A stretch of DNA of 64,000 nucleotides. It comes from Manis javanica (taxonomy: Eukaryota > Chordata > Mammalia > Pholidota > Manidae). Positions 9,752 through 22,079 of the stretch are shown one piece after another. The number at the start of each line of letters is the position of its first letter. Within the stretch, counting starts at the first letter, position 1. Below the pieces are notes generated by a model that was given only the letters and a program-made list of their open reading frames with translations, was not told the DNA's origin and searched no databases. The DNA lies in NCBI RefSeq assembly GCF_040802235.1, contig NC_133156.1, forward strand, positions 27,547,343-27,611,342, read 5' to 3'. A program made the translations under genes and the position numbers.

Positions 9752-11763
9752 ACAGATTTGAGGCAGAGTGTATTGAGAACAGGAGAGAAAACAAAGTTGG
9801 GGGAAGAGCTCAGCCAGCCTGGCTGCAGGAGCCGCAGGATGGAGGGTAGGCTCTTCTGCTGCTGGCCCTCAGGGGTGGAAGGGAGCAGAGGTCTGGGCAG
9901 GGGCTTCACTCTGTCCTGGAGGCCCTGGCGTGAGGGAGCTGAGCTCACTCACTACTCCCCTGTGCATGCCTCTACATCCTGGGCATAATGAACTTACTAG
10001 GAAGGCACCCCCTGTTCCCATGGAGACGAGCCCAGAGCTCATGAAAACATCAGCCTCAGCCTAGCATGGGTACCGCCTCCACCACCCCTCGCCCACTGGG
10101 GAGCCCAGAAATAGGGCTGGGAAAGAGAAAGTGGGTGGTGTTTGGCCCTCAGCCCTTGGGAAGCTTCCATCCGAATTTTGCCTTTCGTGGCTGTGTTCTT
10201 TCACCCCCCACAAAGCCTGACTTGGGGAGACTACGTCACATCAAAGGTGTCAGATGTGGTGAGGATCTCAGACTTCCTTCAACAAATGGGAAAACAGACC
10301 CAAAAATATACATGGAATCAGTCTGTTAGAATCCAGATCTCTTAAGTCCCAGCCTTTTCCTCAGAACACTAAGGCCTGCTCTTTCCCACCCCACTGAGCC
10401 GCTGTGCACCTGCACCTGCCATGCTCCTACTTCTCATGGCAGTGCTTGTGAGGGCTCGGGCAATCCTGAGCCTGAGGCTGAGCCATCCCAGACTAGGCGT
10501 CTGATTCCCTGGCCCCCCACAGCAGCTCCTTCCAGTCACACCCTCCCCTGCACACATCTAATCTCCATCTCTTCTATGGAAACAGCACATTTCCTTCCCA
10601 TCTCCTCCCAAGGGACTGGACTGTCTTATCACTTACAAGGCCTTTCTCTCAAAGCTCCAGCCTGTCCTTTCAGTCCTCACATCTAGATTGTCACAGCTGG
10701 AAGGGCCCTTATCATATAAATGAGAAGAGTGAGGCCCAGAAAGGGAAAGTGACTTGGCCAAAGTCACACAGCAAATGGGAGGCTGATATGGGACCAGAAG
10801 CCCCTTCTCATGCCTCTCTCCTTGTGGCCTGTCACCCAGGGATGACTGCTTTTAGGAGGGCAGATCTTGGCTGAGGTTGAAGCCTAATAGCCAATGGATA
10901 CATTGCTAGGGGCATCTCTCCTGACTACATGCCCACATCTGCACATGCTTCTCCAGGGCTTTCCTCTCAGGGATCCCCTGGAATCAGCCCTTATCCCAGA
11001 ACAGTGAGGGCGAGCCAGTGGAACCAGGACTGAGTTCTGGGGTGAACCACTTTAGATGTCCATAAGGTCCGAGCCAGATGTTTGGAGTGGACATGGAAGG
11101 GGCTGGGCAGAGGGGTAGGAAGAAAAGCGTCAGACAGCAGTGGTGGGCTAAGTTCTCGTCCAGCAGAAGAACTGAGAAGAGGAGAAAATGTGGAAGCCGA
11201 GGCAAAGCTCTCTGAAGCAGCGGAAGAGAACAGTGTCCAGAAGGCAGAGGTGGAAGAGAAACCTGTAGAGGTGAGAATCCGGCAATAGGCAGAGAAATGC
11301 CAGCGGTTGGGGCCACAGTAAGTGAGGCCCCCCTGGGGCAACTGAGGAGGCAGGGCCTTGGCTGGCAGGTTCCACAGGCAGTGGCAGGCTTTGTCGCTCC
11401 AGAAGCCCATCTGGCTTCACTTCTGAGCCATTCCCCAGCAAGACGCTCACAAAGGCCAGAGGAAGCCCCCAGCCTCATTGAGACCTGCCAAAGTTCTGTC
11501 TCCACGACCCTCCTCCCACCCGGCAGCAGATTTCAGATCCCTCAGACATGGAGTCCAATGCCCTCCTGGCAGAGAGGGGGCAGCTGCAGCTCAGAGAGGG
11601 AAGGTGACTTGCCCAGCATCACAAAGCTAGCTGGCGGCAGTGTTAGCCCTCGAGCCCCGAGTTCCCATACTCCTGACTCTCAGCCTTCCTGCCACATCTG
11701 CTCTCCAGCTGGCCCTTGGAGAGGGGGCCCTGACAGGCAGTGGGATCCCTGTAACAGCGTCTG
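9752..11763 (-). other. SYNPO: SYNPO short-isoform 3'UTR (predicted); intron of the long form
   Basis: If the internal donor at 11793 is not used, the transcript reads through the TAA at 11766-11764 into this sequence. The first convincing 3' end is a variant signal AATACA at 9774-9769 followed by a T-rich stretch, giving about 2.0 kb. MIR-type pieces lie at about 10680-10800 and 11575-11640. No other gene is seen. The end point is inferred. Confidence 0.5.
9769..9774 (-). terminator. SYNPO: Variant poly(A) signal AATACA, possible SYNPO short-form end
   Basis: TGTATT on the plus strand gives AATACA on the minus strand. A T-rich tract (TCTGTCTTGCTTCTTTC) starts about 15 bases downstream. AATACA is one of the weaker natural hexamers. 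No AATAAA was noticed between here and the short-form stop. Confidence 0.4.
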
Positions 11764-14144
11764 TTACTTGAAGCAGAAGGAAGGCTTCCACACCTGGGCC
11801 TCGATCCCAGCATTACGGGTAGAGAAGGAGGGCCTGGGAGCCTGCTTGGCTCTGGGAGACCATGCCCTGGAGGGAGATACGGGGGAGACATCGCTGCGGT
11901 AGGGAGGGCTCACGGCACTGGGCTGTAGGCCATCCTGGCCAGGGCATGTGTAGAGGCCCCGAGAGGAGCGGGAGGGCCGAGGCAGGGCCGGAGATGGTGG
12001 GAGGGCCGTCTTGGGCAGGCTGGGGGCCAGGTCCAGGGAGCTCGGCTTGGCAGGTGAGGCGGCTCTTGGAGAGGCCTTGGCAGGTTCCTTTACAGGTGAG
12101 AGGACAAAGAGTGAGGGTCGCAGCTGGTATGGCTGCTGCTTGGTGGGCTCTGGGCGCAGGACCCCATTCTCAGGCAGGTAGCCATGGTAGAGGGAGGCAG
12201 GTGGGGTCCGAGCTGGGCTTCGGGATGCCACTCGGAAGCCTCCAGGGACATTTGTGGAGTATTTCCAAGATGAAGGCAGGGACATAGTGGGTGAAGGGCA
12301 GCGGGCCAGTTCGGTGTGGCCTGAAGACTCAATGACGTACTTCTCCATCCGGGACTGGCGGCGGGCATAGAGCTCAGCCCCCTTTCCAGAGGCTTCGGAG
12401 AGGTTCTGATTAGGCTTGGGCTTTGGCTTGGCCTGGATACGTGGTGACTTGAGGCATGAGGCCCACTCAGGGAGAATCTCTTCGGCCACCACAGGGCTGG
12501 CCCTGCCCCTGGGTGCTGGCTCCTGCTGGAAGTTGGAGGCCTCAGCCCCCAGAGCGAAGGGCTCCTCATCCACACCTGCCTCCCCATGGTCCCTCTGTCT
12601 CCGCTTCTCATCAGCCGTCTGCACTAGATCTAGCAGGTCTGGATTTGGGGTCACCTTGGGCTTCTCCACAAAGGTGAACATAGATTTCCTGCTGCCCCTG
12701 CGGGCCATCGACTCCTCTAAAATGCCCGTCTTGCTGGCAGAAACTGCCTGGCCCTTCAGATGAGATGGCTTGGGGTCACAGCTGGGGTACAGGGCAGAGT
12801 AAGATGGGGGAGACCTAACCCGGGAAGCTAGAGGTCCTGTGGACAAGGTCTCAGCATAGGTGGGGGGCGGGGTGAAGTTCCCCAAGGGGTGTCTTTCCGA
12901 GGCAGGGCTTCGCTGTGCCACAGGCCTCCTCTCCACCATGGGGCTGTGGGACATTGTGTGTCGCTGTGGCTGAGGACTCCTGTCTGCCATGCTGGGGGAC
13001 TGGGAAGCTCGAGCCTTCTCCCCAAGATGCCGTCTTTCTACCATAGGGCTCCGTTCCATCTGGCTGGTGCTCCCTGGTGCCTGGGTCCCAAAGGGCCTGG
13101 CCGTCCTATTGACCACTGGTGGGGGCTTGGCCAGTGTGAGATGGACCTCGCTGTACAGCTTGGTAGGTGCGGTGGTGGCTGCCCACCCAGATGTCTCTTG
13201 TTCTTCTGACACCATGGGGGCTCCAGGCTGGACATCGATGAGCAGGGAGCTGGACATGAGTTCTGGGGCAGGGGGCCTGGAACTGGAGATGGGAGTAGCT
13301 TCTCTGGAGAAGGTGCTGGTGGTGGTAGGTGGAGCTGATACCTTATCAATCAGGAGTGTGCTGGATCTCGCCTCTGCAGCCAGCTCCTGGGGTTGCCCGC
13401 CAGCACACAGGGTGCTGGGTTTGGAATCTGGCACTGTGCCATTTGGCGGGTGCTGTGCCTCTGAAGAATTCTGTTGGATGCTGGAAAGCGGCAGGCTCTG
13501 GGGGGTGAGAGCTGCCGGTGGGTTCTGATTGACATCTGTGGCTGGCAGGTTGTGGCTACTGTTAGAAGCTGGTGTGATGCATGTGGCACTGGGTGATGAA
13601 AGGTTTTGGTTGACATCTGCAGCTGAGCTGTGGACCTCAGCCGCTGGTGACGGTGGTGTCTGCTGGGCTTCTCGGTTCTGGGACAGGTGCAGACCATTGG
13701 CTGTGAGCAGTGCTGCATTCTCCTTTAAGTACACCACCAGTGGTACCTCTTCTTCCTCGCTAGCCTCCTCCAGGTGCCGCAGCAAGCCAGCTTTCTCCGA
13801 GTGCCCCTCCATGCTGTGACCAGGGGCCACGATGTCAGGGCTCTGGCAGTTCAGGTTCCTTGAAAGTCCTGGCTCAGGAAGTGAGGGGATACTCAGGCTG
13901 AGTCCTGGAGTGTGGCCTGTGGGGCTGGCAGGGGGCACTCTAAGGGACTCCTGATGTGGCTTCTGTCCCCTCCGGTCGTGGCTTTTCAAGGTAAACTCGT
14001 TCACTCTCTGCCGGCGCCTGTTGAAGAGCTGGACGCCACGGGAGTTGGGGCTGGGAGGGGTGGTCAGCTGGGCTGCGATCTGCCGGCTCCGTGCCTTGAC
14101 CTCTTTCAGATCCTTCTCAGTGAGGCTAGTGCTCCAGCCCAGTG
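11764..14144 (-). CDS. SYNPO: SYNPO central exon: core of synaptopodin and short-isoform C-terminus
   Basis: Synaptopodin is a proline-rich, natively unfolded actin organiser that binds alpha-actinin, 14-3-3, CD2AP and other partners in podocytes and spines. The acceptor AG is at 14146-14145 after ctctgttcctccgtgc. The first two bases complete an alanine codon split from the upstream exon ([14 protein letters not shown]). An internal ATG at 13812-13810 (MEGHSEKAG) starts the 682-residue short form. In that numbering: DVNQN at 66-70 and 93-97; LLID repeats near 150-156 and 187-193; SPMVERR at 255-261 and 290-296; PPxY motifs PPTY 316-319 and PPSY 335-338; basic [11 protein letters not shown] at 371-381. 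The short form ends VWKPSFCFK, stop 11766-11764. The donor CAG|GTGTGG at 11794/11793 leads to the long form. Near-identity with human SYNPO as I remember it makes the call firm. Confidence 0.97.
11792..11796 (-). other. SYNPO: Internal 5' splice site choosing short or long synaptopodin
   Basis: CAG|GTGTGG inside the open frame, after the IEAQ codons. Used, it joins in phase 0 to DRRESLP at 6978. Unused, translation continues nine codons to a stop. GTGTGG departs from GTRAGT at positions +4 to +6, so the site is fairly weak, as expected for a regulated choice. Confidence 0.85.
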
Positions 14145-16774
14145 CTGCACGGAGGAACAGAGCACCAGTTAGCAAATGGAATGCAGATCCACAGGGTATA
14201 TACAGACAGACAGACGATCGCCCGTGCCCATCATACAGATGATCTTTTCCTCTGGAATTTGGTCTTTACTCACTGTTTCTTAGAATCCCCTCTCCTCAGA
14301 AAGATCCCTGGCCAAACGATCATGACCCAGCTCAAACGCCACCACCTGTGTAGAACCTTCCCTGATCACCCTTTCAGGAGCAAGTGTGACTCCTCATTTG
14401 TATTGCCCCAGTAGGTTTTTGATACACACTTCACCAAACTCAGCAAGACCACCTCAGCCTGGCTGGCAAGGCCCCACTACATACCTGACTCATTTCCTAC
14501 CACTCTTCTCATCTCTCACCAGGCTTTGTCCTGCAGGCTTTCTTTCTGTTCCTTAAAAATGACAATTGTTTCTGCCCCAGGGCTTTTGCATGTCCTGTTC
14601 CCTCTGCTTAGAATGCTCTTTCCCTGGGGGTGTTCCACGTTGGCTCCTCCTTGCCATCAGGACTCACCTGAACGTCCCCTCACTGGAGGGGCCTTCCTCT
14701 TATACAGGCCTCCCCCCTCCTATCCCACCTCTTCATTTTATTTTCTTCATGGTACTCACCACACTTCAGAATTATCTTCTTTACACAATTCTTTATTATC
14801 TGTCTTCCCACTTAGAAAATAAGCTCTAAGGGGGCAATGACCTTGCTTGACTTATGACTCTAGCCATGGTCACTATATGGCATAAAATGGGCACTCAGTA
14901 GACATTACTGAATGCATAAGTGAACCCCCAGGACATTTTCTATGGGCCTTTCTTAGTGCTCTCTACACTCTTCCCTATTTTACATAAGTGAAAAATGAGG
15001 TCCAGAGACATGTAACTAACTCCCCAAAAATCACAGAGCAGAGTGGCAAAGCTGGAGTCAGAACCAGTTATCTTCAGGTCCACAGCCCATGCTCAAACTG
15101 CCTGCTTGTCCCAAAAGATCCCTTTGGGATGTCTGGAGTCAGAGTCAGTGGGAGTTGGGGTTCAGTTTGGGGCAGGAGTCTGAGGCCTGAGGTCAGGGGT
15201 CAGGCTGCGGTCAGGCTCCTACTCATCTAGTTCACAGTAGGCAACCATTTCTCTTTACATCCCCAGTACTCAGATGGCACACAGTCAGCGCTCAATTTAT
15301 GCTTATCAAAAAATGAATGAACAAATGGACGGATGAATAGGACAGCCTGTGGCCAAGGGTTAGCAACTCAGTCAATAGCTGGGAAAATCCTCCCTTCATG
15401 CCCCACCCCTTCCCCACCACCAAACTGGCCTGACTTGCCCCTGTGGGAAGCTAATTAGTTCTTGAGGAATCTGACCTGCCCTCCCTCTTACCTTGCCCTC
15501 ATTAGCACTGGCCATGACATGCTGAGTGGGTCTCCAGGGTTAGTCTTTCTGGGCATCCTGCCAGCTTTCATGGACTCCCAGAGCTGAAAGGGCTCTTACA
15601 GAGGAGCTATTTGACCACTACCCCCATTTCATAGATGAGGAAGCAGCCCAGAGAGTGGCATGGGGCAGGGCTCACACTACAGTCAGCAGAGAGGCCCACC
15701 CAAAGCAGAGTAGCTGCAGACAGCTTCACAGGACCAGGACCAGCAGCCTCAGGCTCCCTGGCCCTAACCTCCTTCCAGCAGGACCTGGCTCCCTGCCAGC
15801 ACACACCTGTGCCCACCTGGCCAGAGCAGTGAGAACACACAGCCTGCCCCAAGTGCCCCAACACCTGCTCCTTCCTGGGCTCCTCTCCTGCCTGGATCAC
15901 CCCACCTGTAAAAGACAAAGGTTTGGGCGTTTGGCCAGGCTGCCCTCCTTGGGGGAGCTTATCAGGGAGGGAAAGTTAGCCTCATAGGTGGGCCCTGAGA
16001 GGTTGCTCAGTGTGTGCAACATATATCACCTCTGCTCTGCTGAGAAGCCAGACCTCCTGGCCCAGGGCTGGGCTCTGCCATCCGCTGGCTGTGAGACCCT
16101 GGCAAGCTACTGCACATCTGGGAGCCAGTCTCCTCACCTGAGGAAAAGGGGATGAACACAGTAAGGATGCGAGAGCCCGGGGCCTTACTGTCATCAAGCC
16201 CAGGGGACAGCATGGTGGGCTTACGCTGCCCTGGAATGAGCAGGCAGCTGGTGACCCCATTCTGCTCCCTGGAAGGGGTCAGAGCTGCTTCTAGCAAAGA
16301 AGAGTTACTCCACAGACTGAAATCCTAGAAGGGGATGTGACCCTCTTCAGGACAGACAGCTGGGGATTCCAGAGTTATGGGGTAGCAGGGACTATGGCCC
16401 CAAGTTGCAGAATCTCAGAGATGGTTGTCACAGGGTCCAAGTCCCCACATAATTCCTGCATCCTTAAAAACCACATTCCTGAGTGTACACACTCAGCTGA
16501 CAGGGAGCTCACTACCCTGAAGAGATGCCTTCCACCAATTAACATTCCTCAGCTATGAAGTTGCTCCTTACGTCAACTTCCACCCTTGACATGGTTGTAT
16601 CCCCTTCAGCCACACAGATAAAAAGCTTTCTCTTTCCAGCCTGACAGCCCTGCAGAGAGTCACATACACAAAGCACAGACTTGTGTGGCACAGTCAGGAT
16701 AAACACCCCTAGTCCCACCAGTGGGTCTTGTGACATAATCATGGCGATTGTTGTTAACATCAGCTGAGTTCTCA

Positions 16775-16930
16775 CTATGTACCTAGCTATGTACTTCAAA
16801 CACATTATCTTATTTAATTTCCACAACAACCCTATGAAGCACAAACTATTCTTATCCATTTTTTAGTGATGAGAAACACCAAGGTTCGGAGAGGTAAATA
16901 CTACCCAAGGGTACCGAACCGAGAAGTAGT
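16775..16930 (-). repeat. MIR SINE
   Basis: Matches the reverse MIR consensus: 'cattatcttatttaatttcc', 'acaacaaccctatgaag', 'gatgagaaacaccaaggttc'. Diverged. Confidence 0.8.
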
Positions 16931-17959
16931 GGGCTTGCTCACCCGTGGCTCTGTGTGACTCCAGAGAGCACCTAGCGTCTGGACAGCAGCTTCCCCCAGC
17001 GCACAGCTCATAGAAAGTGTTTCTGTGTTTGTAAATACCCAAGCCTTCCAATGTCCCTGCCCTTTTGTTTTTCTCCTCACTTCTCTGCTTCAGTCCTATC
17101 CCCAGGCTGGTTCTAAAGGCCATGGGTTTAGAAAATGCTCAAATGTCAGAGTGTGAAGGGCTCTCAGGGTTAAGCTGGCCTGGGGGTGCTTAGAGGGACA
17201 GGGTCACAGAGGAGGCCGAAGGCCAGGATCTGGTCTGCTGACCCCAGACAGGCCTGGAATTTCCCCCACGCTGCTGTTCTGGGACAAGAGGAGCACAGCT
17301 GACAAGGCCAGGGGGTGAGACAGCCCTGGCTCTGAGGAAGCTCCCTTGCCCCCCCACCCCGGGCCACAGTGACTTCACAGAAAAGGAATTCGGCAGGAGG
17401 CTTGGACAAGACCCAACCGGCAATTCAGATGATTTTTGACACCCTGCACAAACAAAGTTGAGAGAAGGGGGGGTTGGGCCAACTACGGGCACCCTAGAGT
17501 CCTCCACCTCAGGACACCCAGGGAGGCAGTTCCATCCCAAATTCCCCAGACTAGGGATCTGCCACCCTGGCAATGCCCCAGCCAATCAAGTCCAAGCTTG
17601 TGCTCCCTGGTGTCAGAGAGACAGGAGGTGGCTAAGGGCCACGAGGGACAGGCATCTCACTGAGCCCCAAGTCTGCCTGGCTACAGTTCGCACCTGCACA
17701 AGTCATAACTCTCCCTCTTCAGACTTCTGCAGGGCCAGGGTGGGGTGCTGGCCCTTCCAAGACCTGTGCTGCTCAGTGGGTCAAGAGCTCTGAAGACAGG
17801 CCTTCTGGAAAAGAAGTGCTGAAGGCAGACCCAAGGAAGAGCTGCCGGGTCCGGGGACCTGCGGTCCAACAGAGTTAAATCCCTCCCCGGGGGCAGGGGA
17901 CAGAAGCCTGGAATACAGCCTTCAAAGGAGGATTGCAATGGCTGCTGTGACCATTGGGC

Positions 17960-18180
17960 CGTCATTACAGACCAGGTGCTGAGCTATGCGCTTTATACTC
18001 ATCATCTTGTTCAATCCTGCCAACAATCGCAAGAGATGAATACTGTTATTCTTCACAGTTTGCAGATGAGACCAGAGATAAGAGATATCTGCCCAGGGTC
18101 ATACAACTTATAAGCAACAGAGCTGGGATTCAAAATTCAAAGTCTGGCTGCTGAGTCTCATTTCTTAACCACTCTGTCTT
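17960..18180 (-). repeat. MIR SINE, near full length
   Basis: Reverse MIR from 'ccaggtgctgagctatgcgc' through 'cagtttgcagatgagacc', 'gtcatacaacttataagcaa', 'agagctgggattcaaa' to 'ttcttaaccactctgtcttc'. Confidence 0.88.
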
Positions 18181-19921
18181 CTAGACCTTGACTCTGGAGG
18201 AAGGGGCAGCAATAGAGACTCAGTGCTCCTGATCAGTGGCCAGACCTCTTTCTCCTCATCTGGTGATCAGTGCCCCCAGCAGTGCCCTCACCCCTGCATA
18301 TTCAGCTGCCTGGGACAACTCATGCTTTCCTTCCCTTCCTTGTCTCAGAAGAAGAGCTGATAAACTCATTCTCAGTAGGTAGAAAGGACTGCTAGGACAT
18401 GAAAGACTAGCGGGGTGGAAAGAGCCTGGTGTTAGGAGTCAAAGACCTGAGTTCTGCTTGTGCTCAGGTAGGGATATGCCCTTTCTCTCACCCCTGTTAC
18501 CTCTACAGGCAGCTGCTGGTTCTGCCCACCATCAGGCCTATCTGGACTGAGGATCTGAAGTCGGGAGGCGGACCAGGGGAAGGGAAGCCAGAGCAGAAGG
18601 TCAGGACAGGGAGAGAATTCAAGGAAATGCTTCTTCACACAACTGCCGTCAATGGGAGTGTCCAGGCCCTGGGTAGGGTGGGGCAGGACAGGGAGCCAGA
18701 GACAGGAGGAGAGACTGGCTGGAGGCAGCCTACTGTAGCTGCCTGGGAGTCTTGGCAATGGGACAGGTAGACAAGCTGGGTAAACTGCCCCCCTGATGGG
18801 GTCAGGAAGGAACCAATGGCTGGCTACCGCACGTCTGGCTCAGCTGGAGGCAGCAAGATGAACTGGGCCTGAGTAATAGCCTGGCTACCTTGCTTGCCCC
18901 AGCCCCATATCCTCCCCACTGAAAGGAGGAAATGACATAGGCTCCATTCCCTGGGGAATTCTCCATTCCCGCCAAAGTCCTATTGAGTGCAACCCGACTG
19001 AGGCCTGGCAAACTGCCAGCCCTCCTCTCAGGAAAAGAAGAATTCATACTAAGGTGGGAAGGACTGTCAGGACATGGGAGATGCATAGGAATGGGAGTGG
19101 GGAGCCCCAGACCTACCTCTAGCCTGGCCGCAAACATGCTAGCAGAAGTTACCATATGCTTCTTGATACCCAGAGGGGAACTGAGACCAAAGAGGGACGC
19201 TATATGCCCTAAATTACACACCCCAAACCACAAAGGCACCTCCAAGTGCTCATCTTACTCACTCCGGCTGCGTCCTCTCTGCCAGGGCCTAGGCTATGCC
19301 TGGATGCTGAGCCGGCCTGGGTTGTCAAAGCCTCCGGATAAGGCAGCCAATCGCCTCGCTGACAAAGAGGAAAATCCCACATCGACGGCAACAGAGAGGA
19401 GCTGGATGTGACTTCTCTCCTCCACAGATGACTCAGCCAAGCTCTTTATCAGGAAAACCAATTTTGCAACAGCCTTTTAAACGGCCTCTCCGCCCCCAGT
19501 CTCTCCCCCACCAATCTTCCCACCCCGCACTGCCGGATTCATCTTCCTCCGCCTGGCTCCACTTGTGCCTCTCTCCTGCCTCCCCAGGATGGTCCTCATC
19601 CTGGCATTCAGGGCCCCTGCCCAAGAGCTTGCTAACGTGCTGTCTGTACCCTCAGCGATAGCCAGAGAGTGTCCAATGGCTGGCGCTTCCCACACCAGCC
19701 CTGTGTGTTCCTGACTCTGCTATGGAGTATGCACAGACCCCCCCACCCCAAACCGTTCTCAGTCTGACAGCCCCTCTGTGTACCCAACTCCCCGGCCCTC
19801 TCACCTGACTCAAATGCCACCACCCACTCCAAGAAGCCTCCCCTGACCCACCAGTATCTCATGTGCACCACTTAATAACCTTATCACTTTGCATATTATT
19901 CATTTTAGTAAGCGTTACCCT

Positions 19922-20150
19922 TCAGGGCACACTTGCTATGTGCTAGGCAGTTATTTCATTCCCAGCAACCCAGCTGTAAGTTACTAAAACCAGCAGTACC
20001 CTCATCTCCATGTTAGAAAAGAAATGGGCTCAGAGAGGTAAGGTGATTTGCTTACGGTGGCACAGATGGTCAGGGCAGAGTTGGGATTCAAACCCAGGGT
20101 GGCCCAGCACCCAGTTTCAGCCAATCGTGTGGGCCATGCTGCTTCTTTCC
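19922..20150 (-). repeat. MIR SINE
   Basis: Reverse MIR with 'ttgctatgtgctaggca', 'gggctcagagaggtaaggtg', 'cagagttgggattcaaaccc'. Internally diverged. Confidence 0.82.
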
Positions 20151-20317
20151 AATGTCTTGCTTTGCAGTAATCAGGGTATGGAGGCAGGGTTCTACAGACT
20201 ACAAGAGCCTCGAGGGCAGGGGACCCCACTGCCTCACTTCTGTATCCCACCCCTTGTCCCCCAGACCTTCCACAGGTGCTTGTAGAATAATGGTGAAGTC
20301 CATGAGGATGACAACAG

Positions 20318-20515
20318 CCAGCATGTAAGGAGCACCAGATACTGCCACGCTCAGGGTTTAGCATGTGTTCTCTCATTGAATTCTCACAGCAACTCATAAG
20401 GGAGGCTGCTTGACCTCCACTTAACAGATGAGGAAAACGAGAATTAGCAAACTCACTCCAGGTCTTAAAGCCAGCAAGGGGCAGGCAGAGTGGAGCTGGA
20501 ACCAGGAGTCTGACT
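20318..20515 (-). repeat. MIR SINE
   Basis: Reverse MIR with 'tgtgttctctcattgaattc', 'tcacagcaactcataaggga', 'taacagatgaggaaaacgag', 'ggagctggaaccaggagtct'. Confidence 0.8.
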
Positions 20516-21749
20516 GATTCCAAACCTGGGCCCCTCCTTTTGTAGAACTCTCTTCACAAAGCACACTTTCCCACCCACTGCCACAGGCACAGCCTAACAG
20601 CCACTTCCTCCAGGGAGCCCTCACCAATTCATCCAAATTCCTAGATCAGTGCTCCTCCCCTGCTCAACCTGGCCCAGGGGCCTCAGAGCAGAAGGGAGAC
20701 TTGGAGGAAAGAACAGGTTAAGATAGCTCAGGCATCAAGGTCTGAGGGGGAGGAAGCCAGGCTGGGCCCAGTTCCTGGTATCTCCCTGCTGGAAGTGGGT
20801 GGGAGTCAGGCAAGGTAAGAGGGTGGTTTGGGGGGAAACTGAGAAGAGGGCTCCGAAGTCGGTACAGGTCTTAGCTAGCACTATCCCTGCAGGCCACAGG
20901 CACTGCCCGCTGATGGCCAACCAGGGCCTTGCAATGGGGCCCTCCTCTGCCAAGGGCCAGGTGACACCACCGCCTCCTGCCCACTCTGCTGGCCTAAACA
21001 CTGATCTACAATTCAACATTCAGGGACTTGGAGATGGTGACCCAGACTGAGGCAGGCTCAGCCCAGGTGCACAGCAAACTGGAAAGGACTGGTTCTCAGA
21101 GAGCCAGCTGCAGACCCAGGCTCCTGCTTCCCGGGGCTGCCCTGCCAAGCCCTCTCCTGATGCATCAGGCTGCAGCACCCCAGCTCTGGAAGCCTCAGGA
21201 ACACAGAAAGGATAGCCTGTCCTCCCAGGGAAAACCCTTAATTCAGGAGACAAAAAGATGGCAAGCCAAGGTGGGGGCGAGGTGATTTCCCCTAAATGTT
21301 GTCTCTGCCAGGGCCTGGGCTGTGCAGGCTGGGCTGACTAGGTGAGGCCTGGGCCACCTCTGGGACCTTAGCACACCCAGACCAAGGTCTGGTACTCTCG
21401 GGGCCTTCCATAAAAGTGCAGCCCTCTCCTCTTTGCCCTGTGGCAGCCTGGGGCCAAAGCTGGTTTCTGTCCGGTCTAAAAACCCCCAGAGTCAGCAGAA
21501 GTCGTCACCCAGGAGGGGTGCAAAAAAAACTGAAGGGTGAGCCCTCCCATAATCCAAATACACCTTTACATTTTGTTCCAGCAGTCCCAGGAGACAAATT
21601 CTAGATTCATATAGACTCTAGATCAAATATCTAGAGGGTGGTTCCTAGAAGAAGGGGGTGGGGGGGAGGGAAGGAGCAAGTCTATGGGTGAAGAGGGAGG
21701 TAAACTTCAAATCACCATGTCAGACCAAAGAGGCAGAATATTCCATTAA

Positions 21750-21895
21750 ATACCAGGAGAATATAGAGCTTGAGAGTGATGAATTAGGATGAAGCTGAGA
21801 AGGCTTCCTGAAGGAGGTGGCATACGCCTTAGGAATTGAAAGATAGAGATGTGGAGGCATTCCATGCAATGGGACAGCTCAGAAAAGGCTGGAAG
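21750..21895 (+). repeat. Ancient interspersed repeat, family not named
   Basis: Purine-rich diverged text (aggcttcctgaaggaggtgg, cattccatgcaatgggacag) like that at 2380-2900 and 43860-44130. It abuts the CpG island. Confidence 0.4.
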
Positions 21896-22079
21896 GCTCA
21901 AGGCAATCCCCACCAGCACCCATGCCCCCAAATCAACACCGGCCGTGGAGGAGGGTCCCTTTGACAAGAGGACCACCTGCTGGGCTTGCCCAGAGGTTGA
22001 GGGTGAACCGGAGGGTCCAGGGAGAGTTCACAGGGGCTGCAGACATCACAAGGCTCATGCCCAGAGACCAGGAGGCCTG

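Larger units (their letters stand above)
14145..22079 (-). other. SYNPO: SYNPO intron, central-exon side
   Basis: Noncoding. Old repeats dominate: MIR-type pieces near 14985-15085, 15560-15680, 16775-16930, 17960-18180, 19922-20150 and 20318-20515, and a fossil repeat at 21750-21895. A G-rich run lies at 21654-21670. The open frames lack family similarity and coding character. I see no further exon. Confidence 0.7.
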
